A DNA stretch of 19,171 nt from Dipetalonema caudispina (GCA_013365325.1 JABVXV010000640.1:1-19171); one strand, 5' to 3'; positions 1 to 10,790 are shown, counted from the stretch's first letter. Made by a program: numbers and translations. Notes: a model not told the origin generated them from the sequence alone.

Positions 1-150
<150 letters not shown>

Positions 151-257
151 TAGAGAAGAAAATGCAGAAAACAAATTGATAAAAATTTGTTACCAATAAA
201 GAGAGAAAAAAGAAAAAAGAAAAAAAAAATTAGAACAAATCGTTATATTCTATCCAG

Positions 258-296
258 TTCAATACAATTCAATCCAATCCAATCCAGTCCAATCCG
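258..296. repeat. Short pentamer repeat (AATCC/CAATC)
   Basis: About seven imperfect 5-bp units of the CAATC/AATCC type, with single-base variants such as CAATA and CAGTC. Otherwise 151-440 is AT-rich sequence in which I see no gene. Confidence 0.6.
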
Positions 297-442
297 ACAC
301 ATTCACTATGACCTTTCTAATTGCGACCTTTCATAAATCTCTTCATCCTGTATCATTCATCACACTCATCATATCTACCTATCTGAATGTTACCTAACTT
401 GACAACTAAAAATTTCAATAATATCAAATCAATTTTCCTCCC

Positions 443-448
443 TTTATT
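443..448 (-). promoter_or_regulatory. Possible poly(A) signal of the small membrane-protein candidate
   Basis: AATAAA on the minus strand, 35 bases downstream of the TAG at 483-485. In a sequence this AT-rich the hexamer is common by chance, so it supports the gene call only weakly. Confidence 0.35.
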
Positions 449-482
449 ATTTCATCCCTCTTTCACGGTCCTCTTTTCCGCC

Positions 483-632
483 CTACGAAAGATTTGAACG
501 ATAGATGGTAAAAGTGACGATGGCAATAACATCACCGATCGCCAAACGAATTGCAACGGTAACGAAAATGCATGCCCGCAGCTGTTTAACTGCTCCGCCT
601 TCAACAGCAACCTGTCCCTCCGTTTCAAACAT
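483..632 (-). CDS. Candidate 49-residue single-pass membrane protein
   Basis: I do not recognise this family. The minus-strand frame runs ATG (630-632) to TAG (483-485), 49 codons. The N-terminus is acidic and glycine-rich (starts MFETEGQVAVEGG). Residues about 17-45 form a basic-flanked hydrophobic stretch (KQLRACIFVTVAIRL, then GDVIAIVTFTIYR), as in a single membrane span. Codons look ordinary, and this patch is clearly less AT-rich than its surroundings. An AATAAA on the same strand lies at 443-448, 35 bases past the stop. Against it: it is short, a 64-codon frame overlaps it on the same strand (452-646, basic and not protein-like to my eye), and the plus strand is also open here. It could be an exon of a larger gene or chance. 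Confidence 0.35.
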   Translation of the reverse strand: MFETEGQVAVEGGAVKQLRACIFVTVAIRLAIGDVIAIVTFTIYRSNLS

Positions 633-649
633 TTTGTAAATTTCATATC

Positions 650-1440
650 TTCTTCTGTTCGTATTTGTATGTACGTATGTATGTTATATATTGATGTATA
701 TTTGTGATATCCCTATGTATATATCTATGTTTGTCATACCATTCAACAAGTATTGCTACTTCATTTGTTCAGATGAGATAACCATCTTCTTTTCAAATCT
801 AAATCACCATTTTATCAACTTGATATAGATGATATGAAGTTAGTTATCATATCATTTATCAATAATGATATGCAGAAATATTGTAGCAATTCATTTAGAC
901 TAAGAAAGAATATGTGATATATATCATTATATCAATTATAAATATGTATTAATGATTAATTTAGCTTAAATTGGATTAAGCGTATAATAATGGTTTAAGA
1001 GAATGATGATATTGATAATGAGTAATAACGATTTAAGACAGTGCTTAGTGATAGTGAGCAATAATGATCCATGATAAAGATAATGATAATGATGATGATG
1101 ATGATAGTGAATAATGATAGTTTAAAATAATGATAAGTGATGACAAATGAGTAACAACATTTGAAAATCTTTCATGTAAAGCTTTAATGCTACTAACAAA
1201 TTATCCCTTTATATCATACTTTCCGAAGAAGAACCTCTAATATGCTAGAATATTCATAGTATTCGTTAAAGGAAAAAAAAAAAAAAGAAAAAATTAATAT
1301 TGAGTATATTTATTGTAATAAATGATGAGAATAGTATTAATATATAATTAATATAAATATTACCGTTACCTAATTGTAGATGAAAATAAAATTATAAAAT
1401 ATGAAAATATAGCTTAATACATTCTTTAAAGCAAGATTCA
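650..1440. other. Non-coding AT-rich stretch with degenerate GAT/AAT repeats
   Basis: No exon that I can support. From about 1000 to 1150 there is a degenerate GAT/AAT trinucleotide field, including a run of GAT units near 1085-1107. Around 660-720 there are TATGTA-type repeats, and from 1270 an A-rich tract. Confidence 0.7.
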
Positions 1441-1940
1441 TTTTCAGGTAAACATGATATGGGTCATAAATGTCGGAAGACGATGGACATATGGCAGGGC
1501 GTAGAGGTGGCAGATTTTCGAATCAATCAAAACACACTTTATTGATTTTGCCATGCGCTTTACATATTTCATTGCTCAAAGATCTTTTCAAAATTATTTT
1601 TATCAGATTTAATTGCATAAAATTGTCAGGATTTGTAAGATGCGCATTTATAAAAATTTTGTCCCAATTTCGGTGAATATCAGATAAAATGATGCAAATA
1701 TTTGTACGGCAAACGATTGGAAATGAGCTTTCAGAAACTTTGCCGTGTTCACTGGAAAATGAAAATGAAGTTAGGGAAAGGCAGAAGAATCACATTTTGC
1801 CTAAAGAATCCGTGATTTGTATATTGTTCTAGTAATCAGTTATATATTCAACACCCACCTTCATCCAGTGTAAAATTACTTTATCTCTCTCAATTACCTC
1901 CTTTTAACAAAGTACGACACAGATAAGTCACCCTGCCGAA
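1441..1940. other. Less AT-rich patch downstream of rps-7, no gene called
   Basis: Base composition is visibly less extreme here, mainly 1441-1560 and 1660-1800. On the plus strand a TTTTCAG (1441-1447) precedes ATG frames, the longest 68 codons (1470-1676). After its first 20 or so residues this turns into the I/F/L/K-rich translation typical of random AT-rich DNA. Short minus-strand frames also exist. None resembles a family I know. It may be the 3' flank of rps-7, a regulatory element or a decayed exon. Confidence 0.4.
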
Positions 1941-1948
1941 AGGGAAAC

Positions 1949-1954
1949 TTTATT
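1949..1954 (-). promoter_or_regulatory. Likely poly(A) signal of rps-7
   Basis: Minus-strand AATAAA 102 bases past the rps-7 stop codon. It is the first canonical hexamer downstream of the stop and gives a 3' UTR of about 120 nt, reasonable for a ribosomal protein mRNA. Confidence 0.6.
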
Positions 1955-2056
1955 CCTTGGATCCTCATTTATGTGATCTCTACAGCAGAACCTTCACAAA
2001 TTTAACCATACATTTATCAACAAAACATAACAAAAACCAATCAAAAAATGATCCTT

Positions 2057-3591
2057 TCAGAAAAGAGGTTCAGGAAACTCGAAAGCAATATCTTTCCCTG
2101 TAAGATGCTTGTAGATTGCAGAAAATGTGTCCACCTGAAAAACCGAAGAATAAGCAAAGGAATTTATTCATCAATACAGTGTTCTTTGACTTTCTGATTC
2201 ACATTTAACTTACCGCATACCTGTATATATCCCTCCACATGAACTACACATATCAACAATTACTGACGAAACTCTAAACAAAACTTCTTTAACATAAAAA
2301 ATAGCTTCAACTGTAGCTTAAACTAGCTCTACTTGATATATGCTTATCGATGAACAACAGCTGAAGAAACCTCCTCCGCAAAAGCAAGTCATATTCGGAT
2401 GGAAGAGTTCATATTTTACCAACAAGGACTTCCGACTACTGCAGAATACAGACATATGCTATCAGGCATCGAGATATATTGTGATTTTTGATGCAAACTT
2501 CAACAGTCAAACAAAGAGATATGAACAAAAACATACTTAGAATACCACATCACAAACCCTTCTTCTGGAATGAGCTATCCATAGTTTTGTTAAACTAACA
2601 AAAATTACAAGGAGAAGAAGTGGAGAGGATGGAACCTAAATAGTAAGGTCGATTTTCTCAAAACAAATACAACTGCTCCATCAATCTAAAGAGTGTGCAT
2701 CCACTTAGTAAGCTTGACTGTACTTACCTTATGTTCGACATTTGTCTGCTGAGTCTTATCAAGATGCACCTTCATGATACGCTTCCCATCTAATTTCACT
2801 CTAATTCTTCGCCCAACAACTTCAGCCGGATATACCAAATCAGCAAGCATCGCATCATGAACAGCAGTTAACGTACGTGAACGTGGGCGCTTCTGCTTTT
2901 GTGGTTTCCTATTCTTACCGCGCTTAGGTTTTGGTAATATACGTCGCTGAAATTAATATTATTGAGAATACTCGTACTAAGAGTTGCAGAAACAGGTCTC
3001 TCTCATATTTTACAATGCGAAGAACCACCATACACTTCTGTTTCTGCTCATCGGTAAGAATTATGCAATAATCCAGAAAATGAAAAAACTCTTCTTACCC
3101 TGGCGATGAATACGACATGCTTGCCGCTAAATTTCTTTTCCAATTCACGCACAAGGCGAGGCTGAATTTTTTGAAATTGCCGTAACTGTGGTACGGGCAC
3201 ATAGACGATAATACTTTTTTTATTATTCGCATTTGGTACATCGACTTCCTGAAAACTGACAAAAACTTCTCCTTTAAGATATGACAAAACATAATGCTGA
3301 AAAGGAAAACAAAAACCCGAATAACAGTGAAAATACAAAAAGAAAAAGAAATATAAAACTAGGCATTACTTTACATATGACATATAAATAAAATCCCAAA
3401 CCATCCAAGTTTTATAATAAGTATCATCACCATAATTACTATACCTTAGCGCCGACAATGTAAAGCTCACGTAGTTGAGCCCGAATATCAGAATTACTTT
3501 CTAAATCAGCGATCGCGTTTGATACTTGCTTCTCCAGCTCGTCCGGTACTTTCCCTTCTGGCACAACAATTTTTGATGAACCTTCCGGCAT
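2057..3591 (-). CDS. rps-7: 40S ribosomal protein S7 (eS7)
   Basis: Structural protein of the small cytosolic ribosomal subunit, also needed for 18S rRNA maturation in the family. Four coding exons in transcript order: 3445-3591 (residues 1-49), 3099-3248 (50-99), 2728-2946 (100-172) and 2057-2134 (173-197, stop TGA). All introns are phase 0 with GT donors and CAG acceptors. The product is 197 residues; the human protein has 194. Recognisable blocks are the N-terminal [10 protein letters not shown], then [41 protein letters not shown] followed by a basic linker, [40 protein letters not shown], and the C-terminal [15 protein letters not shown]. The MPE start and the P-[DE]-P-[IL]-F ending match nematode rather than vertebrate S7. 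The ATG lies 6 bases after a TTTGTCAG acceptor, so the mRNA is probably trans-spliced. No broken codon or missing block was seen. Confidence 0.97.
2135..2727 (-). other. Long intron 3 of rps-7, less AT-rich than other introns
   Basis: 593 bases, compared with 152 and 196 for the other two introns, and less AT-rich. Introns of ribosomal protein genes often host snoRNAs. I looked for C/D boxes and H/ACA features on the transcribed strand and found only weak, unpaired matches. A 66-codon plus-strand frame inside it (2340-2540) is antisense and not protein-like. Confidence 0.5.
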
Positions 3592-3597
3592 CTTTAC

Positions 3598-3605
3598 CTG
3601 ACAAA
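3598..3605 (-). promoter_or_regulatory. Probable spliced-leader acceptor of rps-7
   Basis: Minus-strand TTTGTCAG directly followed by GTAAAG and then the rps-7 ATG, with a T-rich stretch further upstream. The 6-nt leader fits SL trans-splicing, which is usual for nematode ribosomal protein genes. A cis-spliced non-coding first exon is the alternative. Confidence 0.6.
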
Positions 3606-3783
3606 TGTTCTTCACCAAGCAAAAAAGAACTCGCCAAAAATTCTTTCCTTAATGATGATAATGGTACACTAATCAAAGAATTAAATATATTTTCATTTAT
3701 CTTTCCTTCGATGACACAACGAATAATAAACATCGTCCACAAAATGAAAGCTAGAATTACGAAAATTTAATTATAATCAGCTA
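3601..3783 (-). promoter_or_regulatory. Immediate upstream region of rps-7
   Basis: The 180 bases between the rps-7 acceptor and the tandem duplication must hold the core promoter if the 5' end is trans-spliced. No TATA box or known nematode motif stands out. Frames open on both strands here are unsupported shadows of the exon-1 region. Confidence 0.3.
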
Positions 3784-4059
3784 CGAATAACCAATATACT
3801 AACATTATATTTTATCAATGAATTATAAAAAGTACTCGAATAATCAAATAATGGAAAAATAAAAGTAAGAGTATCATTATGTACATCGAGTATATATTAG
3901 AATAAACCACGTTACATCCATCGAATAACCAATATATTAACATTATATTTTATCAATGAATTATAAAAAAATACTTGAATAATCAAATAATGGAAAAATA
4001 AAAGCAAGAATATCATTTTGTACATCGAGTATATATTAGAGTAACCCACGTTAGGTCCA
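3784..4059. repeat. Tandem duplication, two copies of about 138 bp
   Basis: Copy 1 is 3784-3921 and copy 2 is 3922-4059. Both start with CGAATAACCAATATA and run colinearly through TTATCAATGAATTATAAAA, ATAATCAAATAATGGAAAAA and TACATCGAGTATATATTAGA to a CCACGTTA...TCCA end. They differ at a modest number of substitutions plus a one-base insertion in copy 2. The array begins less than 200 bp upstream of the rps-7 start codon, so it may fall in the promoter region. Confidence 0.93.
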
Positions 4060-4620
4060 CGTCCAGTTGACGTAGACATGAACTTGCTGAAACTAGATCC
4101 ATACAGCAAATCCACCATACACATCACCGACGACAAAATATAACACCACAGACCTAACGAAGGCCTAAATATATTGTGCAACTGGCACGGCCCCTAACAG
4201 AGAGTCACTATGAAACTCTTTCGGATTAGTGGTTCTAAAATTAAAATTTTTGGAGCACTGATTAAGAAGACATCTCAAATAGGATATTAGACGTCTCGTT
4301 AGATGGCACGGGAAGCTTAATGACCGATTTTGATGTTCTCATCACTAAAAATCCGGATTAACCGGAAGATAAATGAAGGATTGGAGAAGTTGGAATAGTG
4401 AAATATGGAAGGATAAATATTTAAAAGTATGCATTGAGAGAGAAACAACGAAGGGAAGAAATATGCTCAATGCAATATATCGATTAATATATCATCGATT
4501 GAATGAAGACTTCTATAGATGGCGTAATCTGAACTTCTCCATGCTAATCACTAACATTAGGATCATAGGTCAAGGTCATCTTAACATATGATATCCATGC
4601 GAAACATACCTATCTCTGTT
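4060..4620. other. Less AT-rich patch, no gene called
   Basis: This stretch is less AT-rich than its surroundings and holds several open frames. On the plus strand 4045-4143 reads PTLGPRPVDVDMNLLKLD and on to a stop. On the minus strand an ATG-less frame runs 3912-4181. A 72-codon plus-strand frame covers 4373-4591. None resembles a family I can name with confidence, and no consistent exon-intron chain emerges. TAGATGGC occurs near 4300 and 4517. Confidence 0.4.
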
Positions 4621-4980
4621 GATGATTATCATATATCAGCTGTGTCAAATATTTCTCAATCAATAATATCATTCATGTTATGTAATTGTGAATAGATTTA
4701 ATTAAAAATTAATTTCGTTTTGGATAAAAATTTGATACATTTCAAAATTTCACAAATATTACAAACTTTCCCATAAGGAATGCCATAATATAAAGAAGTT
4801 TTAAACACGTAGAAATCATACATAGCAATATGCAAAAAAGAAAAATTACACGCTGTAGAAGATATAATTAAACATATACGTAAAATAAAACTAATTGTTA
4901 AAATATGTGTAGTTAAATGTTGAAAGAAAAAAAAAACTTTGTGCAATAATCGATATCATATTGGATCGTTAATTAATCAG

Positions 4981-5005
4981 ATATACCTATGTAATTTAGG
5001 TATAT
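4981..5005. repeat. Perfect 9-bp inverted repeat with a 7-nt loop
   Basis: ATATACCTA (4981-4989) and TAGGTATAT (4997-5005) are exact reverse complements separated by 7 bases. It is not placed like a terminator or RNA gene, and chance is plausible in this composition. Confidence 0.5.
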
Positions 5006-5158
5006 TATTATTCATGTATTCATGTTATTGTTTGTTGCGCTATTTAAATATCGTAAAAGAAAATATTCAAAAAAAAAAAAAAAGCATTACATAGATGAGA
5101 AATATTACACTAATTGGAATTATTGATGAAAAGTTAGGAATTCCACACCTTTTTTTAC

Positions 5159-5237
5159 CTCTTCATCTCCTTCTCTCTCTCTCTTCCCTCGCTCTTTCTC
5201 TCTCTCTACCTTTCCCTCTCTCTCTCTCTCTTTCTAT
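5159..5237. repeat. CT-rich microsatellite
   Basis: Almost pure pyrimidine tract of CT and CTTT/CCCT units on the plus strand. Confidence 0.85.
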
Positions 5238-5610
5238 CATTTTACACTTTCAAATTTTTTAATAGAACAGTTTGAAAGATTATCTAACTAACCTCACTTT
5301 TTTTGTTTACAAAAAAAATTTTATTTGTTTTGCACATTTCACACATCAGATTTGCATGCATTATTTTACATTAAAATTTGCATAATTAACTTGTAATTAT
5401 CGGATTAATAATCCTTAGGTAATTAATCCATGTTATCCATGGATGATATGAAATTATAGATGTAATTTGTTGCTATGCATTGAACATTTCTGCATCATTG
5501 ATTTAACTCTGTAATACTCATTTTATACGGATTTACGTGAAAGATTACGTATATTACACTTTATGCAAAATCACTTTAATTTTTTTGAAATATATGAGAG
5601 ATAAACATTC

Positions 5611-5998
5611 TTGGTGATAACTTTTCAACTTTTTTGAAATTTTTGAGGCAAACATCAAGGCGTATTGTTGAAAGTTTAGCGTAAATTATAATTTATCACT
5701 TTAAATTTGATAAAAACTAAAGCGTATTGTCAGAAATTTGTCAACATATCAACGAAAATTTAGATAAAAATTAAGTAGTATTATCGGAAATTTGATGAAA
5801 ATGAAGCCGTATCAATAAATATTTGGTGAAGTTGACATATCATTAAAAGTTGAACAAAAATCATGATGCATCGTTAGATATTTGATAAAAATGAAGTGGT
5901 ATCATTGGTTTAGAAGTTTGACAGAAATGAAGGACGCATCATTGATCAATAAGATTTATTAATAGAAATTGACGAAGATCATGATTTATCATCAAAAA
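5611..5998. repeat. Degenerate minisatellite, unit about 31-32 bp
   Basis: Units begin near 5642, 5675, 5706, 5737, 5759, 5791, 5822, 5849, 5881 and 5917, with a weaker one near 5968 and possibly one at 5611. The consensus is roughly TTTGATAAAAATGAAG followed by YGTATCATTGGAAA. Most steps are 31-33 bp; shorter and longer ones (22, 27, 36) show indels. Copies are well diverged, so the array is old. There are no open frames of note. Confidence 0.75.
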
Positions 5999-7060
5999 TG
6001 AATATTTCAAATAAAACAATCTTAATTTGATTAATTAAATAGAATAATATGATTAATGGAAGGAGAAAAAAAGTAACGAAACACCTTCTATGGTTAGGCT
6101 GTAATATAAGAAGTTTATAATAAATTAATGCATTTATTAGTAAAAAGATCTTAGAATACAAATATGAGCCTAAAAATATGCAAATTTTGTCGCCAACGAA
6201 TAACTCAATAATTTGTTTTTGAGATAAAAGTATGATTTTGCATAAATTCTAGCATAAAATTTAAAATTTCAAAAGAAGTAATCATTTACGCTGTTTCTTT
6301 TTTTCGTATTTAACATATAATTGATTTGAATTCAATAAAAGTAATTATTATTTTTGTTTTATTTATATAATATCGTAAAAATTTAAATCACTTTATACAA
6401 GTAATATTTACATAATATAATGAGAATGTAAATCAATTTGGATGCATGTAATAAGTATTCATATGAAATATTAATGTAAAATAAATTTAATCAATTTTAT
6501 GAAAATAATTAATTTAATTCTATAGTTTTTCAAAAAAAAAAAAATTCTTGAAACTTGTTCAAATAATAATTTAAAATTTTAGAAAAAAGGCTTTTCCTTG
6601 CTGTATGAATTCTAAAAACATACATTTTAAATTATAATTTAAACAAATGTTAATATATTTTTTAACTATTAACTCAAAAAATAATATAATTTTGCAATAA
6701 GATATTTTGTCCAAAACAACACACATTTATTTTACATATTTCTTTTTCATACATTTGTTCAAATGGCTGCGATAATTGATTCAATTAATAAACCATATTC
6801 AAAATTTTAGGACTATCTTTTTAAAATTTATTAAACTTTCTTTTGCTAAAGCTTTACAAGCTTCATTTTAAAACCGAAAAACTATAAAGAATCATTAGGA
6901 ATTATTTGATATCATATCAGCTGAATCAATTCATATCATACCATTTAACTATTTCTTGCGAGGTAAAGCAAAAAGACGATGAAAAGAAACTGATTATGAC
7001 ACAAAAATTTCTCTAATGCTATTTTGAAAAATTTTTTTAATACCACAGAATACATTTTTG

Positions 7061-7160
7061 ATAAATCAAATATCGAATTTATACCATCGTAACACATTCA
7101 ACAATTCAAGTAGCAAATTAGCAGCCCAAAATGGTAAATCAAATATCGAATTAATACTAT
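7061..7160. repeat. Short direct repeat pair, 27 bp, spaced 73 bp
   Basis: 7061-7087 and 7134-7160 share TAAATCAAATATCGAATT followed by ATAC, with only a few differences. A weaker third copy may lie near 7189. Confidence 0.6.
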
Positions 7161-7787
7161 AAAATTAATTTGGCAAACACATTTGATAGTGCGAATATCT
7201 AATTAATATCACTAGTATATTTAGGAATTTAAATATTGATTTATCGAATTTATTTTACAATCCTAATGTTTGCAAATTCTTATCAAAATAAATTAATGAT
7301 TTCATAAAACGAAAAAATATAAAAAAAAAAAAAAAAAATTGAAAGAATTGAAAAATTTTTTTTTTTTCAATCCTTAGAAAAAAATATTAAAGAGGAAGCA
7401 CTAAAAAATTTTCATCTTTTTTTGAGGAAAAAAAATTTTTTTTTTTTCGATGCTTTATTTCTTTTTTTTTTTTTCATCTGTTTTTTATTCCTTATATAAA
7501 TTAAAGAAAAAAAAAAAGAAGAATATTAAAAAAAAAACTTATCATTTCTTGTTTTTACGTTTGGATATTTCATTGTATGATCAAATTAATGAGATTTTTT
7601 TGGGTACTAATATTTCGAATAATTTAATTAGCTCAGCATCAGCTAATTTATCTTGATAATTTCTTTCAGATATGTAAAATGCTTGAAGATATCTTTCATT
7701 GTTGCAATAAGTTACTATTAATCTTAATCAGTAATTCATTAATAGTTCTGAATTAAAATAATAGTAAACTAATAATAGTAATAATGA

Positions 7788-7806
7788 TAGTAGTAGTAGT
7801 AGTAGT
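7788..7806. repeat. (TAG)n microsatellite
   Basis: About six uninterrupted TAG units, with degenerate AATAGT sequence just before them. Confidence 0.85.
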
Positions 7807-9120
7807 GAAAAAATAAAAAAAAAGAAGTTTTTTTTTTTTTTTCTTTCCTTAGAAAAAAAATTATTTTAAGGCTTAATTCCAATAAGTTATATACATCAAT
7901 AAAGCTAAGCTTTCATCGATATTATTGTAAGATTTTTTATGCCAAATAATACTTTGTAGCTGCTATAAAATCCTAAATTATATAATTGAAATTTAAAAGT
8001 GATATTTTCATGCATATTTAATTTGTCAACATTGGTAATGAAGGGTATCTACAATTTCGTCATAGTTATTGTATATGATTTCTTAGATGTATGTTTTTTT
8101 TTTGCATTTAAATTCTAACTAAATTATTAAATTTAAAAAATTAGATGCATTTCTAAAAATGCATTTCGTAATTAACTTCATCATTTTACATATTAAATAT
8201 TGCAATTGTCAAAATTTACAATTAAGGATTTCAATAGCATTCTGTGAATTCATATTTTCCACCCTAAAATAACATTTCAATTCAAGTCATTCATTCTTCT
8301 GCTCATTCCTGAAATTTCAATTTTGATTTGAACAATTCAAAATTTAATTAAAATTAATCCTTAAATAAGGAAGATTTATTCTTATTTGCTTAATAATCTA
8401 AGAGAAAATTATTACTACTAAATTCATTTCTATTCAATAATATCTTATATCAAATAAATAAATCATTGTTACAATTGAAATTTGTTATAATAAATTTTGA
8501 TGATATTTAAATGATAATGATACTAACATTTTTAAAAGAAAAAAAAAAAAAGACATGAGCAAATTAGAAAAGGGATGATGATAGAAGTAATTTAAAGAAA
8601 TAAGAAATTGTCAAATATTAAATGTAAAAGTTGAAACTTCAATGATTACAACGTCAAAAAGATAAATGATTGAAATGTGATTGAGGAAACGGTTATTCAT
8701 TAGCTTGGAATTTCGTTCATTTCTAATGAAAGTTATCATTTCATTTCGTTCAGGTAATGATGACGAAAACAAGAAAAAAAAAGTGACCTTTCCAAATGTA
8801 ATTTAATTTATTTAAAAAACTTCGAACAAATTTAACTTCCTCCATTACTTCTAAAAAAAAAAAAAAAAAAAAAAAAAATTCATTGGTAAAAACGAAAAAA
8901 TAATTTTTCAATGTTTTGAAATTATTTTTTTTTTTTAGAAAAAATATCTCAGGATTGAATTAAATTAAAAAATGAAACTAATTAAATGGTTATGCACAAT
9001 ATATATGCTATAAAAATATTAAACCATTTAAAACAAAAAAAAAAAAAAAACTTAATAGTGGAAAAAAAAAAGGAGAAACATAAAATCACTTAATTTTGTT
9101 TGCCAATAATTGATACATAA

Positions 9121-9190
9121 TGATATTTGATAAATAAATGTAATATTATCAATAAAATTTCCATCAGTATGAAACATTTGTCATTCAAAT
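9121..9190. repeat. Dispersed direct repeat, copy 1
   Basis: About 70 bases matching 9470-9538 in the same orientation at an offset of 349. Shared blocks are AAATAAATRTAATATT, CAATAAAATTT and GAAACATTTGTCATTCA. The copies are diverged and the element is not recognised. Confidence 0.75.
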
Positions 9191-9469
9191 GTGATCCGCA
9201 AAATTTTTTTAATCGATGTAAATTGTGCTATCGGAGGATATTTTTCTGAAATAAATGGATAATGATTTTGATCAAATCGCACAGTTGCTTTGATCATATG
9301 CCATGTCTTAATTAGATTCATTCTGATAAACATTTGCTTTCTTTTGCAACTGAAATTTCATCGATTGAAATCATATATTTCATTGTTTTCAGGAAAAAAT
9401 TAATAATATAATGTAAATTAAATATATTGCAAATTTTCATGTTGAAAATTGTGAAATTATGATCCATTT

Positions 9470-9538
9470 GATGAACATTTAAATAAATATAATATTGCCA
9501 ATAAAATTTTCATCAACACGAAACATTTGTCATTCATA
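9470..9538. repeat. Dispersed direct repeat, copy 2
   Basis: Second copy of the 9121-9190 element. Substitutions are spread evenly, so this is an old local duplication rather than a recent insertion. Confidence 0.75.
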
Positions 9539-10788
9539 TTTAAAAGTTTTTTTTCTTTGTTTTTTTTTAAATAAAGCACGTGATTTAAAGAAAATTGTAT
9601 GCAAATTTACTTTACTACAAAAAAGGAGAAGAAAAAGAAACAGCAATTTAAATGTATTAAAATATTAGCAATATTAGAAATATTAAAAAATCCAATAATT
9701 AAGAAAAAAACAGAAATTAATGCAAGAAGTTAATATTGCAAGCATATGCAAATTTAATACTCAGGAAAATTAAATCAAAGCAATTGAAAGTACTAAAAAT
9801 ATTTCAAACATATGAAAATTTAACAAAATGATTACTAGAAATTTTCATAGCATTATTACATTCCAAATTCTGAAATGGGTACTTTTGTGATTATTTTTTA
9901 AATTAATTTTAAAAAAAAAAAACATATGATATTTTTCATCTTTTGTTTGCAAATCTCTTATTTGTTTCAAAATGGAAAGCAAACAAAAACTAATTACTGC
10001 TAAATTCTAATTAGATAATAATTGTATCAAACGAATAGGAAAAGATTTTTGTGTATTTAAAGAATTTTAAATTTTATTATTCGATATTTTCTCCTCTAGC
10101 TGATCGATTTCACTATCGCAATGACGAACTTTCTTTTATCTTTTTTTTTTTTTTTTTTTTTTGTTTATTTACTATGAAATTTCGGTTGGGCTTATTTTTG
10201 TTTTTGTTTTCTCTTGTTTAATTGTCAAATTTTACACATTATTAAAGCAATGAGTGATTAGATTTCTTTGTCATAACTAATTTTCATCTAATAAATTTCA
10301 ACCAAATTTATTTAGTTATTAATTATTAATTGTATTTCATTAGATATCATTCTGTAATTGTCAATTTTTTTTTTCTTTGTTTTGAAGATTAGTTTTAACA
10401 AAAAAAAAAAAAATTAAATAAATAAATGCGATTTTTATTTTAGTAATTATGGTAATGTAAGCAATTATACTTGAATTGTTCATTACAAATAAAATTTGAT
10501 ATTAAATATTCGTTAACAATTTTACGCATGCAGATATTTGAATAATTACCCATATAATTATTTATGATTTCTCCTATTGATATTGATAATTTTTTTTCCC
10601 AATTAATACTTATGCAGAAACAAAAAATACAATCATTAAATTGCAACAGTGTTAATTACTTTTTAATTGATGTAAATGAATTTTTATATTTACAAATTCT
10701 TCTTCTTTCTTTTTTTTCCCCCCCCAAATATTTGATGAAATATTTTAAAGTGTATTTAATGTAATAGAAAAGGTAGGAAGGGATGTTT

Positions 10789-10790
<2 letters not shown>

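Larger units (their letters stand above)
4621..5610. other. AT-rich intergenic stretch with a CT-rich simple repeat
   Basis: No gene seen. It contains a 9-bp inverted repeat (4981-5005), an A run near 5070-5084 and the CT-rich tract at 5159-5237. The short minus-strand frame at 4698-4946 is Phe/Ile/Leu-rich noise. Confidence 0.7.

Noticed and set aside
452..646. 64-codon minus-strand frame over the small membrane-protein candidate
   Set aside because: Lys/Arg/Leu-rich translation without family features. The overlapping 49-codon frame is more protein-like and is better placed relative to AATAAA.
1470..1676. 68-codon plus-strand frame after a TTTTCAG
   Set aside because: Only the first 20 or so residues look like protein. 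The rest is AT-driven I/F/L/K sequence with no family match, and no downstream exon could be joined.
2455..2560. Possible C/D snoRNA on the minus strand of the long rps-7 intron (GTGATGT near 2550, CTGA near 2463)
   Set aside because: Box C is imperfect, there is no terminal stem pairing, and there are no clear C'/D' boxes.
3095..3292. Second minus-strand frame across rps-7 exon 2
   Set aside because: It is an out-of-frame shadow of the real exon 3099-3248.
4045..4143. Plus-strand frame GPRPVDVDMNLLKLD after a TTAG, slightly like the start of a Cys-loop channel extracellular domain
   Set aside because: The similarity is a handful of residues. It ends at a stop, and no neighbouring exon with the disulfide loop or membrane segments was found.
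3912..4181. 89-codon minus-strand frame crossing the tandem duplication
   Set aside because: It has no ATG (it begins at TTG), runs into repeat sequence, and matches no family.
4373..4591. 72-codon plus-strand frame
   Set aside because: Trp-, Arg- and Asn-rich translation without recognisable domains, and no supporting splice or poly(A) context.
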